Assembly: GCA_937960755.1 (NCBI GenBank)
Contig: CALGOL010000529.1
Location: forward strand, 1-6,293
Direction: 5' to 3'
DNA: 6,293 nt
Origin: an uncultured Azospirillum sp.
GTDB lineage: Bacteria; Pseudomonadota; Alphaproteobacteria; Azospirillales; Azospirillaceae
In this document: piece by piece, positions 1-5,685 of the stretch
Layout of the letters: the number at the start of each line of letters is the position of its first letter
Numbering within the stretch: the first letter of the stretch is position 1
Made by a program: the position numbers and the translations under genes
The notes under the pieces: generated by a model
What the model was told of the DNA's origin: nothing
Databases searched by the model: none
Seen by the model: only the letters and a program-made list of their open reading frames with translations

Positions 1-45
1 CCACCGAGATCTACACTCTTTCCCTACACGACGCTCTTCCGATCT
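1..45 (+). other. Illumina P5/TruSeq adapter sequence (contaminant)
   Basis: These bases match the last 45 nucleotides of the Illumina P5/TruSeq universal adapter, ending with the diagnostic GCTCTTCCGATCT at 33-45. This is a library-preparation artefact left at a contig end, not genomic DNA. Genomic sequence begins at about position 46. Any reading frame that starts in or crosses this stretch is artificial, including minus-strand frames whose C-termini read RKSVV or GRASCRERV, peptides that come from the adapter. Confidence 0.98.
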
Positions 46-560
46 TGGGCGGCGTCCGCGCCGCGTCGGACGAGCCCAGCGGCCCGCCCAGCGAAGAAGA
101 CGCGGCGCCCCAGCAAAAGAAAAAGCTGAAGGGGGTGCCGCAAGGCTCCGGGCTGCCGGTTCCCCGCTTCGTCACGCTGCGGGCGGGGGAGGTGAACGCC
201 CGCATCGGCCCCGGCCGCAGCTATCCGGTCGAATGGATCTTCACCCGCAAGGAAATGCCGGTGGAGATCACGGCGGAGTTCGACACTTGGCGACGCATCC
301 GCGATTGGGAAGGCTCGCAAGGCTGGGTGCATCAGAGCATGCTGTCGGGCAAGCGCGGCGTGGTGGTGCTGGGCGGAACGCGCGCTTTGCGCAAGGAGCC
401 GACCGAAGCAGCCGTCATCGTCGCTTACGCCAAGCCCGGCGTCATCGGCAAGTTGATGAAGTGTAAAGATGATTGGTGTCAGGTCGACATGAAGGGCCAT
501 AAGGGCTGGCTGACCCGCGCCGACGTCTGGGGCGTTTACGCCGACGAAAAGTTCGAGTAG
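46..560 (+). CDS. Bacterial SH3-domain protein, 5'-truncated
   Basis: This is the C-terminal 170 codons of a protein whose start is lost at the contig end. The in-frame TTG at 45-47 is partly adapter and is not a real start. After a Pro/Glu/Lys-rich linker (codons about 1-35) the protein shows two SH3-like modules of the alphaproteobacterial SH3_4 type. The first runs roughly over residues 41-105 and contains VNARIGPGRSYPVEW and GWVHQSML. The second runs roughly over residues 115-165 and contains the WCQV and GWLTRADVWGVY strands. Such proteins are usually secreted or periplasmic, with an N-terminal signal peptide and a presumed cell-wall or ligand-binding role. The signal peptide would lie in the missing part, so export is inference. 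The stop is TAG at 558-560, and the gene converges on the minus-strand aminomutase-like gene with 8 bases between stops. The family call is firm; the precise role is unknown. Confidence 0.85.
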
Positions 561-568
561 CGCTTTAA

Positions 569-1606
569 TCACCCCTCATAGCGATGCTGGCCGCCTTGCG
601 GGTCTTCGACCGACCAGCCGTCGCCATGATCGTCAGGCGCCGCCCAAGCGGCGGCGGCCGGAACCTTGCCCCAGCCGCCCGGAATATCCAGCACGTAGGT
701 TGGCTGCGCCAAGCCGGACAGCCGGCCGCGCAAGCGCTTCGCCAGCGTTCGGCCTTCCGCCAGACTGGGGCGGAAATGCGCCGTGCCGGGGGCGAGGTCG
801 GGATGGTGCAAGTAATACGGCTTCACCCGATGGCGCACCATGGCGCGGAACAACGCCTCCAGCGATTCGGCGGCGTCGTTGACGCCCTTCAGCAAAACGG
901 TTTGCCCCACCAGCGGTATGCCGGCGTCGGCCAGCCGGGCCAGCGCCGCGGCGGCTTGCGGGGTGAATTCGGCGGCGTGGTTGGCGTGGACGGCGACCCA
1001 GGCGGCGACGCCGTCGCGCCGCAACGCCGCCGTCAGTTCGTCCGTCACCCGCGCCGGGTCGGCCATCGGAACGCGGGTGTGGAAGCGCACGACGTCGACA
1101 TGGGGAAGCGCCGCCAGCGCCTCGACGATCTGCGCCAGCCGGCGCGGGCTCAGCATGAACGGATCGCCGCCGGTGACCACCACTTCCCAGATTTCCGGCC
1201 GCTCGGCGATGTAGGCCAGCGCTGCGGCCAATTCGGCGTCGTTCAACGCTTCGCCGCCGGGCCCGACCATTTCGCGGCGGAAGCAGAAACGGCAATAGAC
1301 CGCGCAAGCGTGCAAGGGTTTCAACAAAACCCGGTCAGGGTAGCGGTGGACGATTCCCTTCACCGGCGCATGGGCGCCGTCGCCGATCGGGTCGGCCAGC
1401 TCGGCCGGCTGGGCGCAAGCCTCCGCCGCGTCGGGGAGGTATTGGCGGCGCAACGGGCCGTCCGACGCTTCCCCGCCCATAAGCTCGGATAAATAAGGCG
1501 TCACCGCCAAAGCGTAGCGCCGCAAAACCGGATCAAGCCGTTCGGCGTCGGACGACTGAGCCAGCCCGGCGGCGACCAATCCGGCGAAATCCTTAATCGC
1601 GGTCAT
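569..1606 (-). CDS. Lysine 2,3-aminomutase-like radical SAM protein (KamA/EpmB family)
   Basis: This 345-residue protein belongs to the radical SAM, PLP-dependent lysine 2,3-aminomutase family. The CX3CX2C motif that holds the [4Fe-4S] cluster is C101, C105 and C108, in CAVYCRFCFRR. GGDP at 146-149 is the SAM-binding motif. K314, in IPGGWGK, aligns by eye with the PLP-binding lysine of clostridial KamA. R110, D270 (HHPDLAPGTAHFR) and D307 (VLDIPGG) align with the KamA residues that hold the lysine carboxylate and epsilon-amino groups. The length is that of EpmB (about 340), shorter than clostridial KamA (about 415), and the KamA C-terminal extension is missing. EpmB makes beta-lysine on the pathway that modifies elongation factor P, but no efp or epmA gene lies in the window. 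The frame stays open upstream to 1786, but MTAIKDF at 1606 is the best start: AGGG sits 9 bases before it and the homologous region begins soon after. Whether free lysine or another substrate is used is undecided. Confidence 0.9.
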   Translation of the reverse strand: MTAIKDFAGLVAAGLAQSSDAERLDPVLRRYALAVTPYLSELMGGEASDGPLRRQYLPDAAEACAQPAELADPIGDGAHAPVKGIVHRYPDRVLLKPLHACAVYCRFCFRREMVGPGGEALNDAELAAALAYIAERPEIWEVVVTGGDPFMLSPRRLAQIVEALAALPHVDVVRFHTRVPMADPARVTDELTAALRRDGVAAWVAVHANHAAEFTPQAAAALARLADAGIPLVGQTVLLKGVNDAAESLEALFRAMVRHRVKPYYLHHPDLAPGTAHFRPSLAEGRTLAKRLRGRLSGLAQPTYVLDIPGGWGKVPAAAAWAAPDDHGDGWSVEDPQGGQHRYEG

Positions 1607-1743
1607 GCAGAACGGCCCTGGCGACGGTTGGTGAAACAGAGCGGCGATATGGCTTGTTCTCGCCCGTCTGTCGAGCCCGCAATTACGGGCGTCGCCGTGA
1701 CGATACGAGCCGCCCGGCGCCGCGATTTTTGCAATGCGGCATG

Positions 1744-1814
1744 ATTTTGTGACGAATTTCTTGCCGCAGGTTGGGCGTCGCCGCACAAAATTGCTCGTCG
1801 CAACGGGAAATTCG
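1744..1814. repeat. Two interleaved inverted repeats (possible operator)
   Basis: ATTTTGTG at 1744-1751 is the exact reverse complement of CACAAAAT at 1784-1791. CGAATTTC at 1753-1760 is the exact reverse complement of GAAATTCG at 1807-1814. The order is A-B-A'-B', so the two pairs cannot form simple nested hairpins together. They lie between two divergent genes, just before a -10-like box, which suits regulator-binding half-sites. Eight-base pairs in an AT-rich patch could also arise by chance. No known operator is recognised. Confidence 0.3.
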
Positions 1815-1817
1815 GCC

Positions 1818-1823
1818 TATAAC
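1818..1823 (+). promoter_or_regulatory. Candidate -10 box upstream of the flavoprotein gene
   Basis: TATAAC matches the sigma-70 -10 consensus at five of six positions and lies about 80 bases before the TTG start at 1905. The -35 side is weak: TTGCTC at 1791-1796 is 21 bases upstream, longer than the usual 16-18. It is therefore only a candidate, supported mainly by its place in the divergent gap. Confidence 0.3.
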
Positions 1824-1894
1824 GCCGGTCTGGATTGACGGCGGCGCGCGCGTGCGGGCGCCGGCCGTTTAGGGATGTCCTTAGCGTGGTTCTT

Positions 1895-1899
1895 GGAGG
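1895..1899 (+). promoter_or_regulatory. Shine-Dalgarno GGAGG deciding a TTG start
   Basis: GGAGG lies 5 bases before the in-frame TTG at 1905. The longer alternative, ATG at 1875, has only an AGGG directly abutting it, too close to serve as a ribosome-binding site. The inner ATG at 1929 has no good purine tract at the right distance. The site therefore favours TTG at 1905. Confidence 0.65.
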
Positions 1900-1904
1900 T
1901 TTCG

Positions 1905-3305
1905 TTGAAGGCGTTGAAGCCGTTGGTCATGTCGGGCCGTGAAGTGTTGCCGGTGGTGGAAGGCGGCAAGGGCGTCGCCGTCTCGAACGGGGAAAGCTCG
2001 GGCGCCTGGGCGGCGGCGGGCGGCGTCGGCACTTTTTCCGGCGTCAACGCCGACAGCTACGACGCCGACGGCAACGTGATTCCCCAGGTCTACCACGCCA
2101 AGACCCGGCGAGAGCGCCACGAAGAGCTGATTAAATACGCCATTTCCGGCGGGATCACCCAGGCCCGCATCGCCCATGAGCGGTCGAACGGCCAGGGCCG
2201 CATCCACATGAACGTGCTGTGGGAAATGGGCGGCTCGGAAACCATCCTCACCGGCGTGCTGGAAGGCGCCAAGGGGCTGGTGCACGGCGTGACCTGCGGC
2301 GCCGGGATGCCTTATCGCGTGGCGGAAATCTGCGCCAAGTTCGGCGTGCAATACTATCCCATCGTGTCGTCGGCCCGCGCTTTCCGCGCCTTGTGGCTGC
2401 GCGCCTACAACAAGTTCCGCGACGGTCTGGGCGGCGTGGTCTATGAAGACCCCTGGCTGGCCGGCGGCCACAACGGCCTGTCCAATTCCGAAGACCCGCT
2501 GAGGCCGGAAGCGCCTTTGGGCCGCGTCGTCGCCTTGCGCAAGATGATGGCGTCGTTCGGGTTGGACAACGTGCCGATCATCATGGCCGGCGGTGTGTGG
2601 TGGCTGTCGGAATGGCAGGATTGGATCGACAACCCGGAAGTCGGCCCGGTGGCGTTCCAGTACGGCACCCGTCCGCTGCTGACCCAGGAAAGCCCGATTT
2701 CCACCGCCTGGAAAAACAAGCTGCTGACCCTGACCGAAGGCGACGTGCTGCTTAACCGCTTCTCGCCCACCGGCTTTTACTCGTCGGCAGTGAAGAACCC
2801 CTTCATGATGGAGTTGCAGCAGCGCTCCGAACGGCAGATCGCCTATCTGTCCAAGCCGGTCGGCGAGCACTCGGCGGAATTCCCGGTCGGTCCGCGCGGC
2901 CGTCCGGTCTATGTTACTGAAACCGACCGCGAGCGGGCGCAAGCCTGGACGGCGCAAGGCTTCACCAGCGCGCTGAAGACTCCCGACAGCACGCTGATTT
3001 TCGTCACGCCGGAAAAGGCCGAAACGATTCTGGCCGATCAAGTGGGCTGCATGGGCTGCCTGTCGGCTTGCCTGTTCTCCAACTGGTCGCAGCATGAGCA
3101 CGACAACGCGCCGACCCGCAAGGCCGACCCGCGGTCGTACTGCATCCAAAAGACCTTGCAGACGGTGGCGCATTCCGACGACTGCGAAAATCAGTTGATG
3201 TTCGCCGGCCACAACGCTTACCGCTTTAAAGACGATCCGTTCTACGCCAACGGCTTCATCCCCACGGTGAAGCAACTGGTCGAACGCATCATGACCGGCT
3301 ATTGA
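1905..3305 (+). CDS. Nitronate monooxygenase (2-nitropropane dioxygenase) family flavoprotein
   Basis: This 466-residue protein resembles FMN-dependent TIM-barrel enzymes of the nitronate monooxygenase family, which oxidise nitronates with oxygen. Visible family features are the Gly-rich N-terminal GGVGTFSGVNADSYDADGN (39-57), HGVTCGAGMP (127-136), GGHNG with H189 where the family has its conserved Gly-Gly-His, the phosphate-binding IIMAGGVWW (225-233), and FQYGTRPLLTQES (251-263). It is longer than the usual 320-380 residues. The extra C-terminal part (about 300-466) carries five cysteines: C382, C385, C389, C413 and C427. This could bind an iron-sulfur cluster or zinc, which is inference. 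The start is taken as TTG at 1905 because GGAGG sits 5 bases before it; ATG at 1875 would add 10 residues. It appears to be a single-gene unit, and a GC hairpin follows the TGA stop. The true substrate is unknown; many proteins with this annotation have untested activity. Family call firm, function moderate. Confidence 0.85.
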   Translation: MKALKPLVMSGREVLPVVEGGKGVAVSNGESSGAWAAAGGVGTFSGVNADSYDADGNVIPQVYHAKTRRERHEELIKYAISGGITQARIAHERSNGQGRIHMNVLWEMGGSETILTGVLEGAKGLVHGVTCGAGMPYRVAEICAKFGVQYYPIVSSARAFRALWLRAYNKFRDGLGGVVYEDPWLAGGHNGLSNSEDPLRPEAPLGRVVALRKMMASFGLDNVPIIMAGGVWWLSEWQDWIDNPEVGPVAFQYGTRPLLTQESPISTAWKNKLLTLTEGDVLLNRFSPTGFYSSAVKNPFMMELQQRSERQIAYLSKPVGEHSAEFPVGPRGRPVYVTETDRERAQAWTAQGFTSALKTPDSTLIFVTPEKAETILADQVGCMGCLSACLFSNWSQHEHDNAPTRKADPRSYCIQKTLQTVAHSDDCENQLMFAGHNAYRFKDDPFYANGFIPTVKQLVERIMTGY

Positions 3306-3316
3306 CCGGCTTTATT

Positions 3317-3355
3317 CGCCGCGCCGCCCATGGAATCTCCTTGCGGGGCGCGGCG
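3317..3355 (+). terminator. GC-rich hairpin after the flavoprotein gene
   Basis: CGCCGCGCC at 3317-3325 pairs perfectly with GGCGCGGCG at 3347-3355 across a 21-base loop, and the stem can be extended by a G-T and a T-A pair. It begins 12 bases after the stop of the flavoprotein gene. No T-run follows, so it is not a classic intrinsic terminator. It may stabilise the mRNA end or give weak termination. Confidence 0.4.
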
Positions 3356-3368
3356 GATAGGGTATAGT
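3341..3368 (+). promoter_or_regulatory. Candidate sigma-70 promoter for the rimP-nusA operon
   Basis: TTGCGG at 3341-3346 and TATAGT at 3363-3368 are separated by 16 bases. The -10 box matches TATAAT at five of six positions; the -35 box matches TTGACA only in its TTG. Transcription would start near 3375 and give a leader of about 175 bases before rimP. The -35 box overlaps the loop and right arm of the preceding hairpin. The call rests on motif and position only. Confidence 0.4.
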
Positions 3369-3414
3369 CACGCCCAAGTATCCCATACGACGTGACGGCC
3401 GGACGGCAGTTCGG

Positions 3415-3431
3415 GCGATGCGTTGCATTGC
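3415..3431 (+). other. Small hairpin in the rimP leader
   Basis: GCGATGC at 3415-3421 pairs with GCATTGC at 3425-3431 around a GTT loop, seven pairs including one G-U. It lies 2 bases before the intrinsic terminator stem and could stack with it. It may have no role of its own. Confidence 0.35.
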
Positions 3432-3433
3432 GG

Positions 3434-3459
3434 GTGGGCTTTTGCCCACTTATTTTTTT
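3434..3459 (+). terminator. Intrinsic terminator upstream of rimP (possible attenuator)
   Basis: GTGGGC at 3434-3439, a TTTT loop, and GCCCAC at 3444-3449 form a perfect six-pair stem. It is followed by TTA and then seven consecutive T (3453-3459), the classic Rho-independent layout. The other strand has no T-run downstream of the hairpin, so it acts only on plus-strand transcription. It lies between the candidate promoter at 3341-3368 and rimP. It could thus be an attenuator of the rimP-nusA operon, the end of a leader-derived small RNA, or the terminator of read-through from the flavoprotein gene. NusA itself modulates such hairpins, which makes autoregulation plausible but unproven. Confidence 0.8.
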
Positions 3460-3488
3460 ACTAGGCTCTGGCGATTTTCCGCGCCGTT

Positions 3489-3511
3489 CGCCCGCTTGCC
3501 CAAAGCGGGCG
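3489..3511 (+). other. Nine-pair hairpin between the leader terminator and rimP
   Basis: CGCCCGCTT at 3489-3497 pairs perfectly with AAGCGGGCG at 3503-3511 around a GCCCA loop. It ends 24 bases before the rimP Shine-Dalgarno and is not followed by T residues, so it is not a terminator. It may protect the processed 5' end or regulate rimP translation. The loop bases GCCCA are complementary to TGGGC in the terminator stem (3435-3439), so a competing pairing is possible. Confidence 0.5.
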
Positions 3512-3535
3512 CGCCACGACGGGCGGCGAGGGAAT

Positions 3536-3539
3536 GAGG
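3536..3539 (+). promoter_or_regulatory. Shine-Dalgarno of rimP (start ambiguous)
   Basis: GAGG lies 5 bases before an in-frame TTG at 3545 and 11 bases before the ATG at 3551. The spacing favours TTG; codon preference and the usual RimP N-terminus favour ATG. The two starts differ by only two residues. Confidence 0.55.
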
Positions 3540-3550
3540 TTCGGTTGAAG

Positions 3551-4051
3551 ATGGACGCGACGGATCGTATCGAACGGATCATCACCCCTTCGGTGGAAGG
3601 CATGGGGTACGAGGTGGTGCGCGTTCAATTGACCGGCGGCGAGCGCCCGGTGTTGCAGATCATGGCGGAGCGGGCGGACCGCGCGGCGATGACCGTCGAG
3701 GATTGCGCCGACATCTCGCGCGCGCTCTCCGCGGTGCTTGACGTTGAGGACCCGATTTCCGGCGCTTACACGCTGGAGGTCAGTTCTCCCGGCATTGACC
3801 GTCCGTTGACCCGCCCCAACGACTACGTCCGTTTCGCCGGGTTTGAGGCGAAGGTGGACATGCGGGTGGCGGTGGACGGCCGCAAGCGCTGGAAGGGCGT
3901 TTTGCGTGGGCTGGAGGACGGGCTGGTCGTGCTGGAGCATGACCAGGGGACGTCTCGCCTGCCGTTGGACGGGGTGCAGAAGGCGCGGCTGGTGCTGACC
4001 GACGCGCTGATTAAGGCGACGGCGGAAGAGGCCGCCGGCGCCGCCAATTAA
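3551..4051 (+). CDS. rimP: Ribosome maturation factor RimP
   Basis: RimP binds the free 30S subunit in the cytoplasm and is needed for its efficient late maturation. This protein has 166 residues, close to the usual 150-170. The N-terminal alpha/beta domain (about 1-84) shows the family signatures DCADISRALSAVLDVEDPI (51-69) and LEVSSPGIDRPL (75-86). The C-terminal SH3-like domain (about 88-152) includes RKRWKGVLRGLEDG and the end motif LDGVQKARLVL. It is followed 101 bases later by nusA, the conserved order that begins the rimP-nusA-infB operon. A TTG at 3545, better spaced from the GAGG, would add two residues; the frame is open further upstream to 3392 but that part crosses the leader hairpins and is not RimP-like. 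Expression may be controlled by the terminator at 3434-3459. Identification is firm. Confidence 0.96.
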   Translation: MDATDRIERIITPSVEGMGYEVVRVQLTGGERPVLQIMAERADRAAMTVEDCADISRALSAVLDVEDPISGAYTLEVSSPGIDRPLTRPNDYVRFAGFEAKVDMRVAVDGRKRWKGVLRGLEDGLVVLEHDQGTSRLPLDGVQKARLVLTDALIKATAEEAAGAAN

Positions 4052-4054
4052 GCG

Positions 4055-4079
4055 GCGAAGGCGACCGGGTCGCCCTCGC
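4055..4079 (+). other. Intercistronic hairpin between rimP and nusA
   Basis: GCGA at 4055-4058 and GGCGAC at 4060-4065 pair with GTCGCC at 4069-4074 and TCGC at 4076-4079, around a CGG loop and with one A-C mismatch. The hairpin starts 4 bases after the rimP stop. No T-run follows, so it is more likely an mRNA-stability or processing element than a terminator. The rest of the gap up to nusA shows no gene. Confidence 0.45.
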
Positions 4080-4152
4080 GCCGAGTGACGAATGGAGCCG
4101 GGCCGCCGACAAGACAGGGCGGGAACGGACAAGCGGGTGGGAAAAAGAACGT

Positions 4153-5664
4153 ATGGAACTGCTGCAAGTCGCTGACGCGGTCGCCCGCGAAAAAAGCATT
4201 GATCGGGACGAAGTCCTAGAAGCGATGGAACAGGCGATCCAGAAGGCTGGCCGCTCCAAATATGGTCACGAGCACGACATCCGCGCCGTCATCGACCGTA
4301 AATCCGGCGACATCCGGTTGGCGCGCTATCTTGAAGTGGTCGAAGAAGTCGAAAACGAAGCGACCCAAGTGACGCTGGCCTATGCGCAAAAGCGCCGCCC
4401 CGGCGCCAAGCTGGGCGAGTTCCTGGTCGATCCGCTGCCGCCCATCGATTTCGGCCGCATCGCGGCGCAGACCGCCAAGCAGGTGATCGTGCAGAAGGTG
4501 CGCGACGCCGAACGCAAGCGTCAGTTCAACGAATACAAGGACCGCAAGGGCGAAATCGTCAACGGTTTGGTCAAGCGGGTCGAATACGGCAACGTCACCG
4601 TCGATCTGGGGCGCGCCGAAGCGGTGCTGCGCCGCGACGAGTTGCTGCCGCGCGAGCATTTCAAGAACGGCGACCGGGTGCGGGCCTACATCATGGACGT
4701 GCGGGAAGAGCCGCGCGGCCCGCAGATTTTCCTGTCGCGCACTCATCCTTTGTTCATGGCGAAGCTGTTCGCCCAGGAAGTGCCGGAAATCTACGACGGC
4801 ATCATCGAAATTCGCGCGGTGGCGCGCGACCCCGGCAGCCGGGCGAAGATTGCGGTGGTGTCGAACGACAGCTCCATCGACCCGGTCGGCGCTTGTGTCG
4901 GCATGCGCGGCAGCCGCGTTCAGGCGGTGGTCGGCGAATTGCAGGGCGAAAAAATCGACATCATTCCGTGGGCCGCCGATCCGGCGACCTTCGTCGTCAA
5001 CGCGCTGGCACCGGCCGAAGTCGCCAAGGTGGTGCTGGATGACGAAGGCCGCCGCATCGAAGTCGTGGTGCCTGACGATCAATTGTCGCTGGCCATCGGC
5101 CGCCGCGGCCAGAACGTGCGTTTGGCCTCGCAATTGACCGACTGGAGCATCGATATTCTGACCGAGGCCGAAGAATCGGAGCGTCGGTCGGAAGAGGTCA
5201 AAACCCGCTCGCAGCTGTTCATTGACGGGCTGGACGTCGACGACGTCATCGCCCACCTGCTGGTGGCGGAAGGGTTTTCGTCGGTTGAAGAAATCGCCTT
5301 TTGCGAAGACAGCGATCTTGCCAATATCGAAGGCTTTGACGCCGATGTGGCGATCGAGTTGAAGCAGCGGGCGCTCAACTTCCTGGAAGAGCGCGAACGG
5401 GTCGACACTGAAAAGCGTGTTGCGCTGGGCGTCGCCGACGATGTGGCGGAACTGGCGGATTTCACCGCGTCGCAGTTGGTCAAGCTGGGCGAAAACGGCG
5501 TCAAGCTGTTGGACGATCTGGCCGACCTGTCGGGCGACGAGCTGCGTGACATTCTGGGCAAGGACACGCTGACCGAAGAAGACGCCAACGCCATCATCAT
5601 GGCGGCGCGGGCGCATTGGTTCGAAGGCGAAGCAGGGCAGGGCGGCGAAGCGGCGCAAGGTTGA
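4153..5664 (+). CDS. nusA: Transcription termination/antitermination factor NusA
   Basis: NusA binds RNA polymerase and nascent RNA, and controls pausing, intrinsic termination, and antitermination of rRNA operons. The 503 residues are full length for a proteobacterial NusA. Domains in order are the polymerase-binding N-terminal domain (about 1-127), the S1 domain (about 132-198, KGEIVNGLVKRVEYGNVTVDLG), KH1 (about 205-280, with GMRG at 250-253), KH2 (about 284-345, with GRRG at 316-319), and two acidic helix-hairpin-helix C-terminal repeats. The first repeat is near 355-415 (LFIDGLDVDDVIAHLLVAEGF); the second is near 430-490 (LVKLGENGVKLLDDLADLSG). The second repeat is as in the E. coli protein, where it contacts the RNA polymerase alpha C-terminal domain. 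The ATG at 4153 follows a purine-rich GGTGGGAAAAAGAA stretch, a rather weak Shine-Dalgarno. A GC-rich, Gly/Ala-rich tail (EGEAGQGGEAAQG) ends the protein. It lies between rimP and the ylxR homologue, as expected. Confidence 0.98.
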   Translation: MELLQVADAVAREKSIDRDEVLEAMEQAIQKAGRSKYGHEHDIRAVIDRKSGDIRLARYLEVVEEVENEATQVTLAYAQKRRPGAKLGEFLVDPLPPIDFGRIAAQTAKQVIVQKVRDAERKRQFNEYKDRKGEIVNGLVKRVEYGNVTVDLGRAEAVLRRDELLPREHFKNGDRVRAYIMDVREEPRGPQIFLSRTHPLFMAKLFAQEVPEIYDGIIEIRAVARDPGSRAKIAVVSNDSSIDPVGACVGMRGSRVQAVVGELQGEKIDIIPWAADPATFVVNALAPAEVAKVVLDDEGRRIEVVVPDDQLSLAIGRRGQNVRLASQLTDWSIDILTEAEESERRSEEVKTRSQLFIDGLDVDDVIAHLLVAEGFSSVEEIAFCEDSDLANIEGFDADVAIELKQRALNFLEERERVDTEKRVALGVADDVAELADFTASQLVKLGENGVKLLDDLADLSGDELRDILGKDTLTEEDANAIIMAARAHWFEGEAGQGGEAAQG

Positions 5665-5685
5665 GCCGATCAGGCGATTTCATCC

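Larger units (their letters stand above)
1607..1904. other. Divergent intergenic region
   Basis: About 300 bases separate the start of the minus-strand aminomutase-like gene from the start of the plus-strand flavoprotein. No convincing gene is visible; the short frames here are extensions or shadows of the flanking genes. The stretch from about 1720 to 1825 is richer in A and T than its surroundings. It holds two interleaved inverted repeats and a -10-like TATAAC, so promoters and operators of both flanking genes probably lie here. No structured RNA or tRNA is recognised. Confidence 0.6.

Noticed and set aside
45..47. TTG as the start of the SH3-domain gene
   Set aside because: Its first base belongs to the adapter, so the apparent start is an artefact of the junction; the real start is off the contig.
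584..1492. 302-residue plus-strand frame opposite the aminomutase-like gene
   Set aside because: It is the mirror of a well-recognised radical SAM gene and has shadow-like composition (RRQ, GGVV runs) with no domain.
1607..1786. 60-residue N-terminal extension of the aminomutase-like protein, and a separate 66-residue minus-strand frame at 1603-1803
   Set aside because: The region is intergenic in composition, the residues show no family similarity, and ATG at 1606 has a usable Shine-Dalgarno and gives the normal family length.
1881..3275. Long minus-strand open frame opposite the flavoprotein gene
   Set aside because: It is a shadow of the real gene caused by high GC codon bias: rich in Arg, His and Gly, with no recognisable domain. 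The same holds for the long minus-strand frame opposite nusA at 4216-5658.
3375..3434. tRNA gene upstream of rimP, as in the E. coli metY-rimP-nusA operon
   Set aside because: No cloverleaf arms or TTCRANNY T-loop motif can be found in this stretch.
3392..3550. Extended N-terminus of RimP in the same frame
   Set aside because: The 53 extra residues cross the intrinsic terminator and hairpins, are unlike RimP N-termini, and the ribosome-binding site sits just before 3545/3551.
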